A stretch of 64,000 nt of DNA, taken from Methylovirgula sp963708155. GTDB lineage: Bacteria; Pseudomonadota; Alphaproteobacteria; Rhizobiales; Beijerinckiaceae. The notes beneath the pieces are model-generated. The model searched no databases and had not been told where the DNA came from. It saw nothing but the letters and a program-made list of their open reading frames with translations. Positions 18,931 through 28,403 of the stretch are shown in pieces; position 1 is the stretch's first letter; every line of letters starts with the position of its first letter. The position numbers and the translations under genes were made by a program. The stretch spans positions 2,170,001 through 2,234,000 of the forward strand of contig OY970183.1 of assembly GCA_963708155.1 (NCBI GenBank), read 5' to 3'.

Positions 18931-20242
18931 ATGCTCGAAGACAAGGACCGCATCTTCCTCAATCTCTACGGCTTCGGCGACTGGCGCCTGAAGGGCGCGC
19001 AGGCGCGCGGGGGCTGGGACAATACCAAAGCCATCATCGACAAGGGCAAGGACTGGGTCATCAATGAGATGAAGGCCTCGGGCCTGCGCGGGCGCGGCGG
19101 CGCCGGCTTTCCGACCGGCCTCAAATGGTCCTTCATGCCGAAGCCGGACCCGGCGCGGCCCTCCTATCTCGTCGTCAATGCGGACGAATCCGAGCCTGGC
19201 ACCTGCAAGGATCGCGAAATCCTGCGCAACGATCCGCATCTTCTGATCGAAGGCTGCCTCATCGCCTCCTTCGCCATGCAGGCGCATGCCTGCTACATCT
19301 ACATTCGCGGCGAGTACCGGCTCGAGTACGCCCGCGTGCGGGCAGCGATCGAGGAAGCCTATGCGGCCAATCTCGTCGGCAAGGACAACATACACGGCTG
19401 GCCCTTCGACATTTACGTTCATCACGGCGCCGGCGCTTATATCTGCGGCGAGGAAAGCGCGCTGCTCGAATCGCTTGAAGGCAAGAAGGGAATGCCGCGG
19501 ATGAAGCCGCCGTTCCCGGCCAATATGGGCCTCTATGGTCATCCGACGACGGTGAACAATGTCGAATTCGATCGCCGTCGCGCCGGCGATCCTGCGTCGC
19601 GGCGCCGCCTGGTTCTCGAGCTTCGGCGCCGAGAACAACAAGGGCACGAAACTCTTCTGCATCTCCGGCCACGTCAACACGCCGTGCAACGTCGAAGAAG
19701 CCATGTCGATTCCGTTCCGCGAGCTGATCGACCGCCACTGCGGCGGCATCCGCGGCGGCTGGGACAATCTTCTCGCCGTCATCCCCGGCGGCTCGTCGGT
19801 GCCGGTCGTCCCGGCGCACGAGATCGCCGACGCGGCAATGGATTTCGACACGCTGCGCAATCTGAAGTCCGCGCTCGGCACGGCGGCGGTGATCGTGATG
19901 GACAAGTCGACGGATATCGTCCGCGCCATCACCCGCATCAGCTATTTCTACAAGCACGAGAGCTGCGGCCAGTGCACGCCCTGCCGCGAGGGCACCGGCT
20001 GGATGTGGCGCGTGCTTACCCGCATGAGCGAGGGGCGCGCGCAAAAGCGGGAGATCGATCTTCTGCTCGAAGTGTCGACGGAGATCGAGGGCCATACGAT
20101 CTGCGCGCTTGGCGATGCGGCGGCTTGGCCGGTGCAGGGTTTGATCCGACATTTCCGCAGCGAGATCGAAAAGAAGATCGACGATTATGCGGCCAATCCG
20201 CATTCCGAGCCCGTGGCCGGGCTCAGCGCGGCGGCGGAGTAG
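18931..20242 (+). CDS. nuoF: NADH-quinone oxidoreductase subunit F (one frameshift)
   Basis: The 51-kDa subunit that binds NADH and FMN and holds a 4Fe-4S cluster. About 436 residues after repair. NADH/FMN motifs are visible in LRGRGGAGFPTGLKWSFMP, NADESEPGTCKDRE and GAGAYICGEESALLES. The cluster motif ESCGQCTPCREGT is near the C terminus. The frame breaks at GAATTC (19564-19569): upstream reads HPTTVNNVE and downstream SIAVAPAILRRG. Deleting one T restores the conserved NNVESIAVAP. Since nuoF is normally indispensable for the complex, a sequence error is more likely than a real mutation. Confidence 0.93.
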
Positions 20243-20246
20243 GGCG

Positions 20247-22328
20247 ATGGCGGAACCGGGCAAGCTCAGCAAACTGATCGTCGACGGCATCGAGGTCGAG
20301 GTGCCGCCGGAATATACGCTGCTTCAGGCGTGCGAGGCGGCCGGCGCCGAGATTCCGCGCTTTTGCTTCCACGAGCGGCTGTCGATCGCCGGCAATTGCC
20401 GCATGTGTCTTGTCGAGGCGAAAGGCGGCCCGCCGAAGCCGGTGGCTTCCTGTGCCATGGCGGTGCGCGATCTGCGCCCGGGCCCGAACGGCGAGCCGCC
20501 GGTCGTCTTCACCAATTCGCCGATGGTGAAAAAGGCCCGTCACGGCGTCATGGAATTTCTGCTCATCAATCATCCGCTCGATTGCCCGATCTGCGATCAG
20601 GGCGGCGAATGCGATCTGCAGGACCAGGCCGTTGCCTTCGGCTTCTCCGGCTCGCGCTATGCCGAGAACAAGCGGGCGGTCGAGGACAAATATATCGGTG
20701 CGCTGGTCAAGACCTCGATGAACCGCTGCATCCATTGCACACGCTGCGTCCGCTTCACCGCTGAGGTTGCGGGTACGGGCGATATGGGCGCCATCGGCCG
20801 CGGCGAGGATATGGAGATCACGACCTATCTCGAAACCGCGATGCATTCCGAGCTTCAGGGTAATGTCGCCGATCTTTGCCCCGTCGGCGCTTTGCTGCCC
20901 AAGCCCTATGCATTCAAGGCGCGGCCGTGGGAACTGGCCAAAACTGAATCGGTCGATGTGATGGACGCGCTCGGCTCGGCGATCCGCGTCGATACGCGCG
21001 GGCGCGAAGTCATGCGTATTCTGCCGCGTCTCAACGATGCGGTGAACGAGGAATGGATTTCCGACAAAACGCGGCAGGTGGTTGACGGGCTCAAGACCCG
21101 GCGGCTCGACCGGCCCTATTTACGTGAGAACGGCAGGCTGCGTCCGGCGACGTGGCAGGAAGCCTTCGCCGCTATCGCCGCCAAGGTCAAAGCCGCGTCC
21201 GCCGACCGCATAGGCGCTATCGTCGGCGATCTCGCGGCGGCAGAAGAAATCTTCGCGCTCAAAATGCTGATGCAGAGCCTCGGCGCCACATCGATCGACA
21301 GCCGCCAGGATGGCACGAAGCTCGATCCGAAATTCGGCCGCGCCAGCTATATTTTCAATCCGACGGTCGCCGGCATCGATGAGGCCGATGCGATCATGAT
21401 CATCGGCTCCAATCCGCGCAAGGAATCGCCGGTTCTCAATGCCCGCATCCGTAAGCGCTGGCTCAAGGGCAATCTGCTTGTCGGCGTGATCGGCGAGAAA
21501 GCCGATCTGACCTACGACTATAATTATCTCGGCGCTGGGCCGGAGAGCCTTGCGCGTTTTGTCGATCATCCGCCGGCGCAGAAGGAGCGGCCGCTGCTGC
21601 TCATCGGTCAAGGCGCGCTGGCGCGGCCGGACGGCCAGGCAATCCTCGCCCAGGCCGCGAAGGCCGCCGTCTCGCTTGGCTGCATCAAGCCGGGCTGGAC
21701 AGGTTTTGGCGTGCTGCATACGGCGGCGGCGCGCGTCGGTGCGCTCGATCTCGGCTTCGTGCCGGGGGCCGGAGGCCTCGATGCGCAGAGCATGGCCAAG
21801 GCTGGTGGGCTCGATGTTCTGTTCAATCTCGGCGCCGACGAGATCGACGTCGCGCCGGGCGCTTTCGTCATCTATCAGGGCACGCATGGCGATCGCGGCG
21901 CGCATCGCGCGGATGTCATCCTGCCGGGCGCGACTTATACGGAAAAGCCGGGCCTCTACGTCAATACGGAAGGCCGCGTGCAGCTTGCTGAGCGGGCGAA
22001 TTTTCCGCCCGGCGATGCGCGTGAGGATTGGGCGATCCTGCGGGCGCTGTCGGCGGTGCTCGGCAAGACGTTGCCGTTCGATTCGCTGCACGCGCTACGG
22101 CAGCGGCTTTTTGCCGACTATCCGCTCTTCGCCAGGATCGACGCGATTGAGCCCGGCGATCCGGCGGATATTGCCAAAATCAGCGACGGTGGCGCGACGG
22201 CGAGCGATGCGCCCTTCGCTTCGCCGGTCGAAGATTTCTATCTCACCAATCCCATCGCGCGGGCTTCGGCCGTCATGGCTGAATGTTCGGCGCTCTCGCG
22301 CGGCGAACTCAAACAGGCGGCGGAGTAG
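20247..22328 (+). CDS. nuoG: NADH-quinone oxidoreductase subunit G
   Basis: The 75-kDa subunit (693 residues) of the peripheral arm, carrying one 2Fe-2S and two 4Fe-4S clusters. Visible motifs are CFHERLSIAGNCRMCLVE, the His-ligated cluster segment before CPICDQGGECDLQDQ, and CIHCTRCVRF. A molybdopterin-oxidoreductase-like domain without cofactor follows. The ATG is preceded by TAGGG and lies 4 bases after nuoF. Confidence 0.97.
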   Translation: MAEPGKLSKLIVDGIEVEVPPEYTLLQACEAAGAEIPRFCFHERLSIAGNCRMCLVEAKGGPPKPVASCAMAVRDLRPGPNGEPPVVFTNSPMVKKARHGVMEFLLINHPLDCPICDQGGECDLQDQAVAFGFSGSRYAENKRAVEDKYIGALVKTSMNRCIHCTRCVRFTAEVAGTGDMGAIGRGEDMEITTYLETAMHSELQGNVADLCPVGALLPKPYAFKARPWELAKTESVDVMDALGSAIRVDTRGREVMRILPRLNDAVNEEWISDKTRQVVDGLKTRRLDRPYLRENGRLRPATWQEAFAAIAAKVKAASADRIGAIVGDLAAAEEIFALKMLMQSLGATSIDSRQDGTKLDPKFGRASYIFNPTVAGIDEADAIMIIGSNPRKESPVLNARIRKRWLKGNLLVGVIGEKADLTYDYNYLGAGPESLARFVDHPPAQKERPLLLIGQGALARPDGQAILAQAAKAAVSLGCIKPGWTGFGVLHTAAARVGALDLGFVPGAGGLDAQSMAKAGGLDVLFNLGADEIDVAPGAFVIYQGTHGDRGAHRADVILPGATYTEKPGLYVNTEGRVQLAERANFPPGDAREDWAILRALSAVLGKTLPFDSLHALRQRLFADYPLFARIDAIEPGDPADIAKISDGGATASDAPFASPVEDFYLTNPIARASAVMAECSALSRGELKQAAE

Positions 22329-22336
22329 AATCGACG

Positions 22337-23356
22337 ATGGCTGATCTTCTGCCGCTTCTGCTCACCCTGCTAAAGAGCGTCGTCCTGCTCGTCGTTCTGC
22401 TGATCTTCGTCGCCTACGTCATCTACGCCGACCGCAAAGTCTGGGCGGCGGTCCAATTGCGCCGCGGCCCGAATGTCGTCGGCCCTTGGGGGCTGTGGCA
22501 GAGCTTCGCCGACTTGATCAAATTCGTGCTGAAGGAACCAATCATTCCGGATGGCGCGAACAAGGGCCTCTTCGTTCTTGCGCCGGTCATCACCGGTTTT
22601 CTGGCGCTCGCCGCCTGGGCGGTCATCCCGATCGCGAACGGCTGGAGCGTCGCCAATATCAACGTCGGCATCCTCTATATTTTCGCGATTTCGTCGCTCT
22701 CGGTCTACGGCATCATCATGGGGGGCTGGGCGTCGAACTCGAAATATCCGTTCCTGTCTGCGTTGCGTTCGGCGGCACAGATGGTCTCCTACGAAGTCTC
22801 GATCGGCTTCGTGCTGGTGACGGTGCTGCTCTGCGTCGGCTCGCTGAATCTCGAGGATATCGTCAAGGCGCAGAATACGCGCTTCGGCCTGCTCGGCTGG
22901 TATTGGCTACCACTGCTGCCGATGTTCGTGATCTTCTTCGTCTCGGCTTTGGCGGAGACGAACCGGCCGCCGTTCGATCTCGTCGAGGCGGAGTCGGAAC
23001 TCGTCGCCGGTTTCATGGTCGAATATTCTTCGTCGGGCTACCTGCTCTTCATGCTCGCCGAATACGTGGCGATCATCACCATGTCCGCGCTGGGGACGAT
23101 CCTATTTCTGGGCGGATGGCTATCGCCGATCCCGCTGCCGCCCTTCACCTGGATTCCGGGGCCGATCTGGTTCGTCCTGAAAGTCTGTTTGTTCTTCTTC
23201 ATGATCGCGATGGTAAAGGCCTTCGTGCCGCGCTATCGCTACGATCAGCTCATGCGCCTTGGCTGGAAGGTGTTCCTGCCAATCTCGCTGTTCATGGTGG
23301 TTCTTGTCGCCGCGGTGCTCCAGCTTACGGGCTGGGGCGGCAGCATGGCGCAGTGA
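22337..23356 (+). CDS. nuoH: NADH-quinone oxidoreductase subunit H
   Basis: Membrane subunit ND1 homologue (339 residues, eight or nine transmembrane helices) at the junction of membrane and peripheral arms, contributing to the quinone channel. Signature segments include DRKVWAAVQLRRGPNVVGPWGLWQ, SLSVYGIIMGGWASNSKYP and AETNRPPFDLVEAESELVAGF. The start at MADLLPLLL lies 8 bases after nuoG. Confidence 0.97.
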   Translation: MADLLPLLLTLLKSVVLLVVLLIFVAYVIYADRKVWAAVQLRRGPNVVGPWGLWQSFADLIKFVLKEPIIPDGANKGLFVLAPVITGFLALAAWAVIPIANGWSVANINVGILYIFAISSLSVYGIIMGGWASNSKYPFLSALRSAAQMVSYEVSIGFVLVTVLLCVGSLNLEDIVKAQNTRFGLLGWYWLPLLPMFVIFFVSALAETNRPPFDLVEAESELVAGFMVEYSSSGYLLFMLAEYVAIITMSALGTILFLGGWLSPIPLPPFTWIPGPIWFVLKVCLFFFMIAMVKAFVPRYRYDQLMRLGWKVFLPISLFMVVLVAAVLQLTGWGGSMAQ

Positions 23357-23365
23357 GGTGACGCG

Positions 23366-23854
23366 ATGAAAATCGAAACCGCCGCCAAGTCGCTTTTGCT
23401 GAAGGAGTTCATCGGCGCCTTCTTCCTGTCGATGCGCTATTTCTTCAAGCCGAAGGCGACGCTCAACTATCCGCACGAGAAGAATCCGCAATCGCCGCGC
23501 TATCGCGGCGAACATGCGCTGCGCCGTTATCCGAACGGCGAGGAGCGTTGCATAGCCTGCAAACTCTGCGAGGCAATCTGCCCGGCGCAGGCGATCACCA
23601 TCGAGGCCGGCCCGCGCCGCAACGACGGTACGCGGCGCACGACGCGCTATGATATCGACATGGTGAAATGTATCTATTGCGGCTTCTGCCAGGAGGCCTG
23701 CCCGGTGGATGCGATCGTCGAGGGGCCGAACGCGGAATTTTCGGTCGAGACGCGCGAAGAGCTTTATTTCGACAAGGCGCGACTATTGGCGAATGGCGAT
23801 CGCTGGGAACGCGAGATCGCCCGCAATATCGCGCTTGACGCGCCCTATCGGTGA
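23366..23854 (+). CDS. nuoI: NADH-quinone oxidoreductase subunit I
   Basis: Peripheral subunit with two 4Fe-4S clusters (162 residues). Both ferredoxin motifs are intact: CIACKLCEAICP and CIYCGFCQEACP. A GAGGTGA ribosome binding site precedes the ATG. It bridges NuoG to NuoB in electron transfer. Confidence 0.97.
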   Translation: MKIETAAKSLLLKEFIGAFFLSMRYFFKPKATLNYPHEKNPQSPRYRGEHALRRYPNGEERCIACKLCEAICPAQAITIEAGPRRNDGTRRTTRYDIDMVKCIYCGFCQEACPVDAIVEGPNAEFSVETREELYFDKARLLANGDRWEREIARNIALDAPYR

Positions 23855-23923
23855 GGCGATGCGGGCAATGAGGGGGGACGACATCATGGCAATCCATCAG
23901 CCAAGCGGGGGCCACGCGGCGCC

Positions 23924-24532
23924 ATGAGCACTGTCACCTTCTTCTTTTATCTCTTTTCCGCAGTCATGATCGCCTCGGCGTTCATGGTCATCACGGCGCG
24001 CAATCCGGTTCATTCGGTTCTGTTTCTTATTCTCGCCTTCGTTAATGCGGCCGGGCTTTTCCTGCTGCTTGGCGCGGAATTTTTGGCGATGATTCTCGTC
24101 ATTGTCTATGTTGGCGCAGTCGCTGTGCTTTTCCTTTTCGTCGTCATGATGCTCGATGTCGATTTCGCGGAGTTGAAGCAGGGTTTCCAACGCAATCTGC
24201 CCTTCGGCGTGACCATCGGTGGCATCGTGCTTGTCGAGCTCGCCTTTTGCGTCGCGGCCTGGCGCCTGAGCGCTGGCGCGCTGACGCAGACCCAGTCGCC
24301 GACGCCGCACGGGCTCACCAATACAGCGGCGCTCGGCCACGTCCTTTATACGCAATATGCCTATCTGTTCGAGGCATCGGGCCTCGTGCTGCTGACGGCC
24401 ATGATCGGCGCTATCGTGCTTACACTGCATCATAAGGAAGGCGTGAAGCGGCAGAATATCGCCGAGCAGAACGCGCGCACGGCCGCCACCGCCGTAGAGT
24501 TGAAGAAACAGCCTTCGCGGGCGGGGGTGTAA
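23924..24532 (+). CDS. nuoJ: NADH-quinone oxidoreductase subunit J
   Basis: Membrane subunit ND6 homologue (202 residues, five transmembrane helices). The conserved third helix VGAVAVLFLFVVMMLDV, involved in the active/deactive conformational change in complex I, is visible. The start overlaps the stop of a possible 13-residue leader frame (23886-23927). Confidence 0.96.
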   Translation: MSTVTFFFYLFSAVMIASAFMVITARNPVHSVLFLILAFVNAAGLFLLLGAEFLAMILVIVYVGAVAVLFLFVVMMLDVDFAELKQGFQRNLPFGVTIGGIVLVELAFCVAAWRLSAGALTQTQSPTPHGLTNTAALGHVLYTQYAYLFEASGLVLLTAMIGAIVLTLHHKEGVKRQNIAEQNARTAATAVELKKQPSRAGV

Positions 24533-24533
24533 G

Positions 24534-24842
24534 ATGCAAATCGCACTTGGCCATTACCTCGTCGTCGCAGCAATCCTGTTCACGCTCGGCGTTGCCGGTG
24601 TCATTATCAACCGCAAGAACATCATCGTCATCCTGATGTCGGTCGAGTTGATCCTGCTGTCGGTCAACATCAACCTCGTCGCTTTCTCGGCCTTTCTCGG
24701 CGATCTCACCGGTCAGGTCTTTGCGCTCTTCGTGCTGACAGTCGCCGCGGCCGAGGCGGCGATTGGCCTCGCTATTCTCGTCACTTACTACCGCAACCGC
24801 GGCACCATCGCGGTTGATGACATCAACCTGATGAAGGGCTGA
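24534..24842 (+). CDS. nuoK: NADH-quinone oxidoreductase subunit K
   Basis: Small membrane subunit ND4L homologue (102 residues, three transmembrane helices). The glutamates in LMSVELILLSVNINLVAF and AAAEAAIGLAILV, part of the proton path, are conserved. It starts 1 base after the nuoJ stop. Confidence 0.97.
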   Translation: MQIALGHYLVVAAILFTLGVAGVIINRKNIIVILMSVELILLSVNINLVAFSAFLGDLTGQVFALFVLTVAAAEAAIGLAILVTYYRNRGTIAVDDINLMKG

Positions 24843-24847
24843 GCCGG

Positions 24848-26880
24848 ATGTATCAGGCGATTGTCTTTCTTCCGCTCGCGGGCTTTCTCATCGCTGGCCT
24901 TTTTGGCCGCCTTATCGGGCCGCGCCCCTCCGAGCTCATCACGACGAGCCTGCTGTTCGTCGCAGCAGCGCTGGCCTGGGTGACTTTCGTCGGCTTTCTC
25001 TCCGGCCAAAGCCCGAGTTCGATCGAGCTTCTCACCCAGTGGTTTGATTCCGGCGCTCTGCATGTCGAATGGGCGCTGCGTGTCGATACGCTGACCGCGG
25101 TGATGCTTGTCGTCGTGACGACCGTTTCCGCGCTCGTCCATCTCTATTCGATCGGCTACATGAGCGAGGATCCGTCGCGGCCGCGATTCTTCGCCTATCT
25201 GTCGCTCTTCACCTTCGCCATGCTCATGCTGGTGACGGCTGATAACCTGGTGCAGATGTTCTTCGGCTGGGAGGGTGTCGGCCTCGCCTCCTATCTGCTC
25301 ATTGGCTTCTGGTATCAGAAGCCATCGGCGAATGCGGCGGCGATCAAGGCCTTTGTCGTCAACCGCGTCGGCGATTTCGGCTTCACGCTTGGCATTTTCC
25401 TCGTTTTCGTCCTGACGAATTCGGTCACTTTCGATCCGATCTTCGCCGCGGCCCCAGGCCTCGCCCACAAAACCATTCACATCTTCGGCGGTGATTTCGA
25501 TGCGCTGACGGTCACCTGCCTGCTGCTCTTCATGGGTGCGATGGGCAAATCGGCGCAATTTCTGCTGCACACCTGGTTGCCGGACGCGATGGAAGGTCCG
25601 ACGCCCGTTTCGGCCCTGATCCATGCGGCGACGATGGTGACGGCTGGCGTCTTCATGGTCGCGCGCCTCTCGCCGCTTTTCGAGCAATCGCCGGAGGCGC
25701 TCTCTTTTGTCACGTTCATCGGTGGCACGACGGCTTTCTTCGCGGCGACAGTCGGCCTCGTGCAGAACGACATCAAGCGCGTCATCGCCTATTCGACCTG
25801 CTCGCAGCTTGGCTACATGTTCGTTGGCCTCGGTGTCGGCGGCTATTCGCTCGGCATCTTCCATCTCTTTACGCATGCCTTCTTCAAGGCGCTGCTCTTC
25901 TTGGCGCCGGCTCGGTCATCGTGGCGATGCATCACGAGCAGGACATGCGCAAGATGGGGGGGCTCGCGCGGAAAATTCCCGCGACTTTCCTTATGATGCT
26001 TGTCGGCACGCTTGCGCTGACGGGCTTCCCGCTGACCGCGGGCTATTTCTCGAAAGACGCGATCATTGAGGCGTCCTACGCGGGGCACGGCTGGACGGCG
26101 ACGTATGCCTTCATCCTCGTCACGATCGCGGCGGGGCTCACGTCCTTCTACTCCTGGCGCCTCGTGTTCATGACATTCTTCGGCCCGGCGCACTGGCAGG
26201 CGACGCACGAAGAGGTTGCCCACGATCATGCCGATGCCCATGCGCATGATGATCATTCACACGATCATGACGCTCGTGGGCATGATGCGCACGGGGATCA
26301 TGCCCATACTCTCGATCCACATGAATCGCCTATCGTAATGATGATCCCGCTTTATGTTCTGGCGCTCGGTGCGCTGACGGCGGGCCTCGTCTTCAAACAT
26401 TATTTCATCGGCAGTGGCGCAGATGCCTTCTGGAGATCCTCGCTCTTTTATGGTCCGGCAAACCATATCCTGGAAGCGATGGAGCATGTGCCACCGTTCG
26501 TGAGCCTGGGTCCGACGCTGATGATGGTCGGCGGATTCTTTGTTGCGCTCTACGTCTATATCCTTGCCCCTGGCACGGCGCAGAAATGGGCGGAGGCGCT
26601 GCCGGGGCTTTACCGCTTCCTGCTCAACAAGTGGTATTTTGACGAACTTTACGACCGCGTCTTCGTGAAGCCGGCGTTCTGGCTCGGCAATCTGTTCTGG
26701 AAGGGTGGCGATCAGAATATCATCGATCGGTTCGGACCCAACGGCGTCGCGGCGCGCGTTATCGACGTGACCAATCGCGTCGTAAGGCTGCAGAGCGGTT
26801 ATCTTTATCATTATGCGTTCGCGATGCTGATCGGCGTCGCGGCATTAATCACTTACTATCTTGTGGGGAGCCTGCGCTGA
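24848..26880 (+). CDS. nuoL: NADH-quinone oxidoreductase subunit L (one frameshift, His-rich loop)
   Basis: Antiporter-like proton-pumping subunit ND5 homologue, about 677 residues after repair. Conserved segments include FFGWEGVGLASYLLIGFWY, HTWLPDAMEGPTPVSALIHAATMVTAG and FTHAFFKALLFL. The frame breaks near 25901-25905, where TTGGCGCC should probably read TTGGGCGCC (a lost G); this rejoins LLFL with GAGSVIVAMHHEQDMRKMGGL. A loop at 26218-26330 has 12 histidines in about 36 residues, alternating with Asp and Ala. Its stop overlaps the nuoM start. Confidence 0.94.
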
Positions 26881-28403
26881 TGTTCGGTTTCGGCCTCCTC
26901 TCCGGGCTCGTCTTTCTGCCGCTCGTCGGCGTCGCCTTTATCATGCTGTTGCCTGGGGACGACGAGGCGACGAAGAATAATGTGCGCTGGGCGACACTGG
27001 CGACGACGATCGTGACCTTTCTCTTGTCGCTTGTCGTTTATGCGAGGGTCGATTTCAGTTCCTCGGCCTTTCAACTTGTCGAGGAGCACAAGTGGTTCGG
27101 CAACGGCCTTGTCTTCAAACTCGGTGTCGACGGCATGGCGGTGCCTTTCATCCTGCTGACGACCTTCATTAAGCCCTTCTGCATTCTTGCATCCTGGCGG
27201 TCGGTTCAGTCTCGCGTGAAGGAATATATGATTTCCTTCCTGATTCTCGAGACCTTGATTCTCGGCGTGTTTTCCGCGCTCGATCTCGTGCTTTTCTATC
27301 TGTTTTTCGAAGCCGGCCTGATCCCGATGTTCCTGATTATCGGCATTTGGGGCGGTCCCCGGCGCGTTTATGCCAGCTTCAAGTTCTTCCTCTATACGTT
27401 GCTCGGCTCGCTTCTGATGCTGATCGCGGTCATGGCCATGTATAATTATACTGGTACGACCGATATCACCGTGCTGTTGAAGACCCATTTCCCGCGCGGG
27501 ATGCAGACGTGGCTATGGCTTGCCTTCTTCGCCTCATTCGCCGTGAAATTGCCGATGTGGCCTGTCCACACTTGGCTGCCTGACGCGCATGTCGAAGCGC
27601 CGACGGCGGGCTCGGTGGACCTCGCCGCGATACTGCTGAAACTCGGCGGATACGGATTCTTGCGTTTCTCGCTGCCGATGTTCCCCGATGCGTCCGCCTA
27701 TTTTGCGCCGCTCATCTTCGCTTTGTCGGTTATCGCTATCATCTACACGTCGCTCGTCGCGCTGGTGCAGACAGACATCAAGAAGCTCATCGCTTATTCC
27801 TCGATCGCGCATATGGGCTTCGTCACCATCGGCCTGTTCTCGATGACGCAGCAGGGCATCCAGGGCGCGATTTTCCTGATGATCTCGCACGGGCTCGTTT
27901 CCGCTTCTCTGTTCCTCTGCGTCGGCGTGATCTACGATCGGATGCACACGCGCGATATTGCCGCCTATGGCGGTATCGTCGAACGAATGCCGCTTTACGC
28001 CGTCGTCTTCATGCTTTTCACCATGGCCAATATCGGCTTGCCGGGTACCTCGGGCTTCATCGGAGAGTTCCTCAGCATGCTCGGCGTCTTCCGGGTCAAC
28101 ACGTGGGTGGCGGCGCTTGCAGCCTTGGGGACGATCCTTTCGGCTGCCTACGCGCTCTATCTCTACCGGCGGTTCATTTTCGGTCCGCTCAACAAGCCGA
28201 ATTTGAAGGCGCTTGCCGATCTGACGCCGCGCGAGATGGTCATCCTCTTCCCGCTCTTCGTGGTCATCATCTATTATGGCGTGCATCCGGGACCGATTCT
28301 TGACGGGACGGCGCATTCGGTGGCGAGCCTTCTCCAGGGCATCGATACACGGCTCGCCGAGGCGCACACTGCGGCTCTGCAGATTTCGGGGCTTTCCGAA
28401 TGA
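26880..28403 (+). CDS. nuoM: NADH-quinone oxidoreductase subunit M
   Basis: Antiporter-like proton-pumping subunit ND4 homologue (507 residues, about 14 transmembrane helices). Conserved motifs include FYLFFEAGLIPMFLIIGIWGG, HTWLPDAHVEAPTAGSVDLAAILLKLGGYG and IAYSSIAHMGF. It overlaps nuoL and nuoN by a few bases at each end. Confidence 0.98.
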   Translation: MFGFGLLSGLVFLPLVGVAFIMLLPGDDEATKNNVRWATLATTIVTFLLSLVVYARVDFSSSAFQLVEEHKWFGNGLVFKLGVDGMAVPFILLTTFIKPFCILASWRSVQSRVKEYMISFLILETLILGVFSALDLVLFYLFFEAGLIPMFLIIGIWGGPRRVYASFKFFLYTLLGSLLMLIAVMAMYNYTGTTDITVLLKTHFPRGMQTWLWLAFFASFAVKLPMWPVHTWLPDAHVEAPTAGSVDLAAILLKLGGYGFLRFSLPMFPDASAYFAPLIFALSVIAIIYTSLVALVQTDIKKLIAYSSIAHMGFVTIGLFSMTQQGIQGAIFLMISHGLVSASLFLCVGVIYDRMHTRDIAAYGGIVERMPLYAVVFMLFTMANIGLPGTSGFIGEFLSMLGVFRVNTWVAALAALGTILSAAYALYLYRRFIFGPLNKPNLKALADLTPREMVILFPLFVVIIYYGVHPGPILDGTAHSVASLLQGIDTRLAEAHTAALQISGLSE

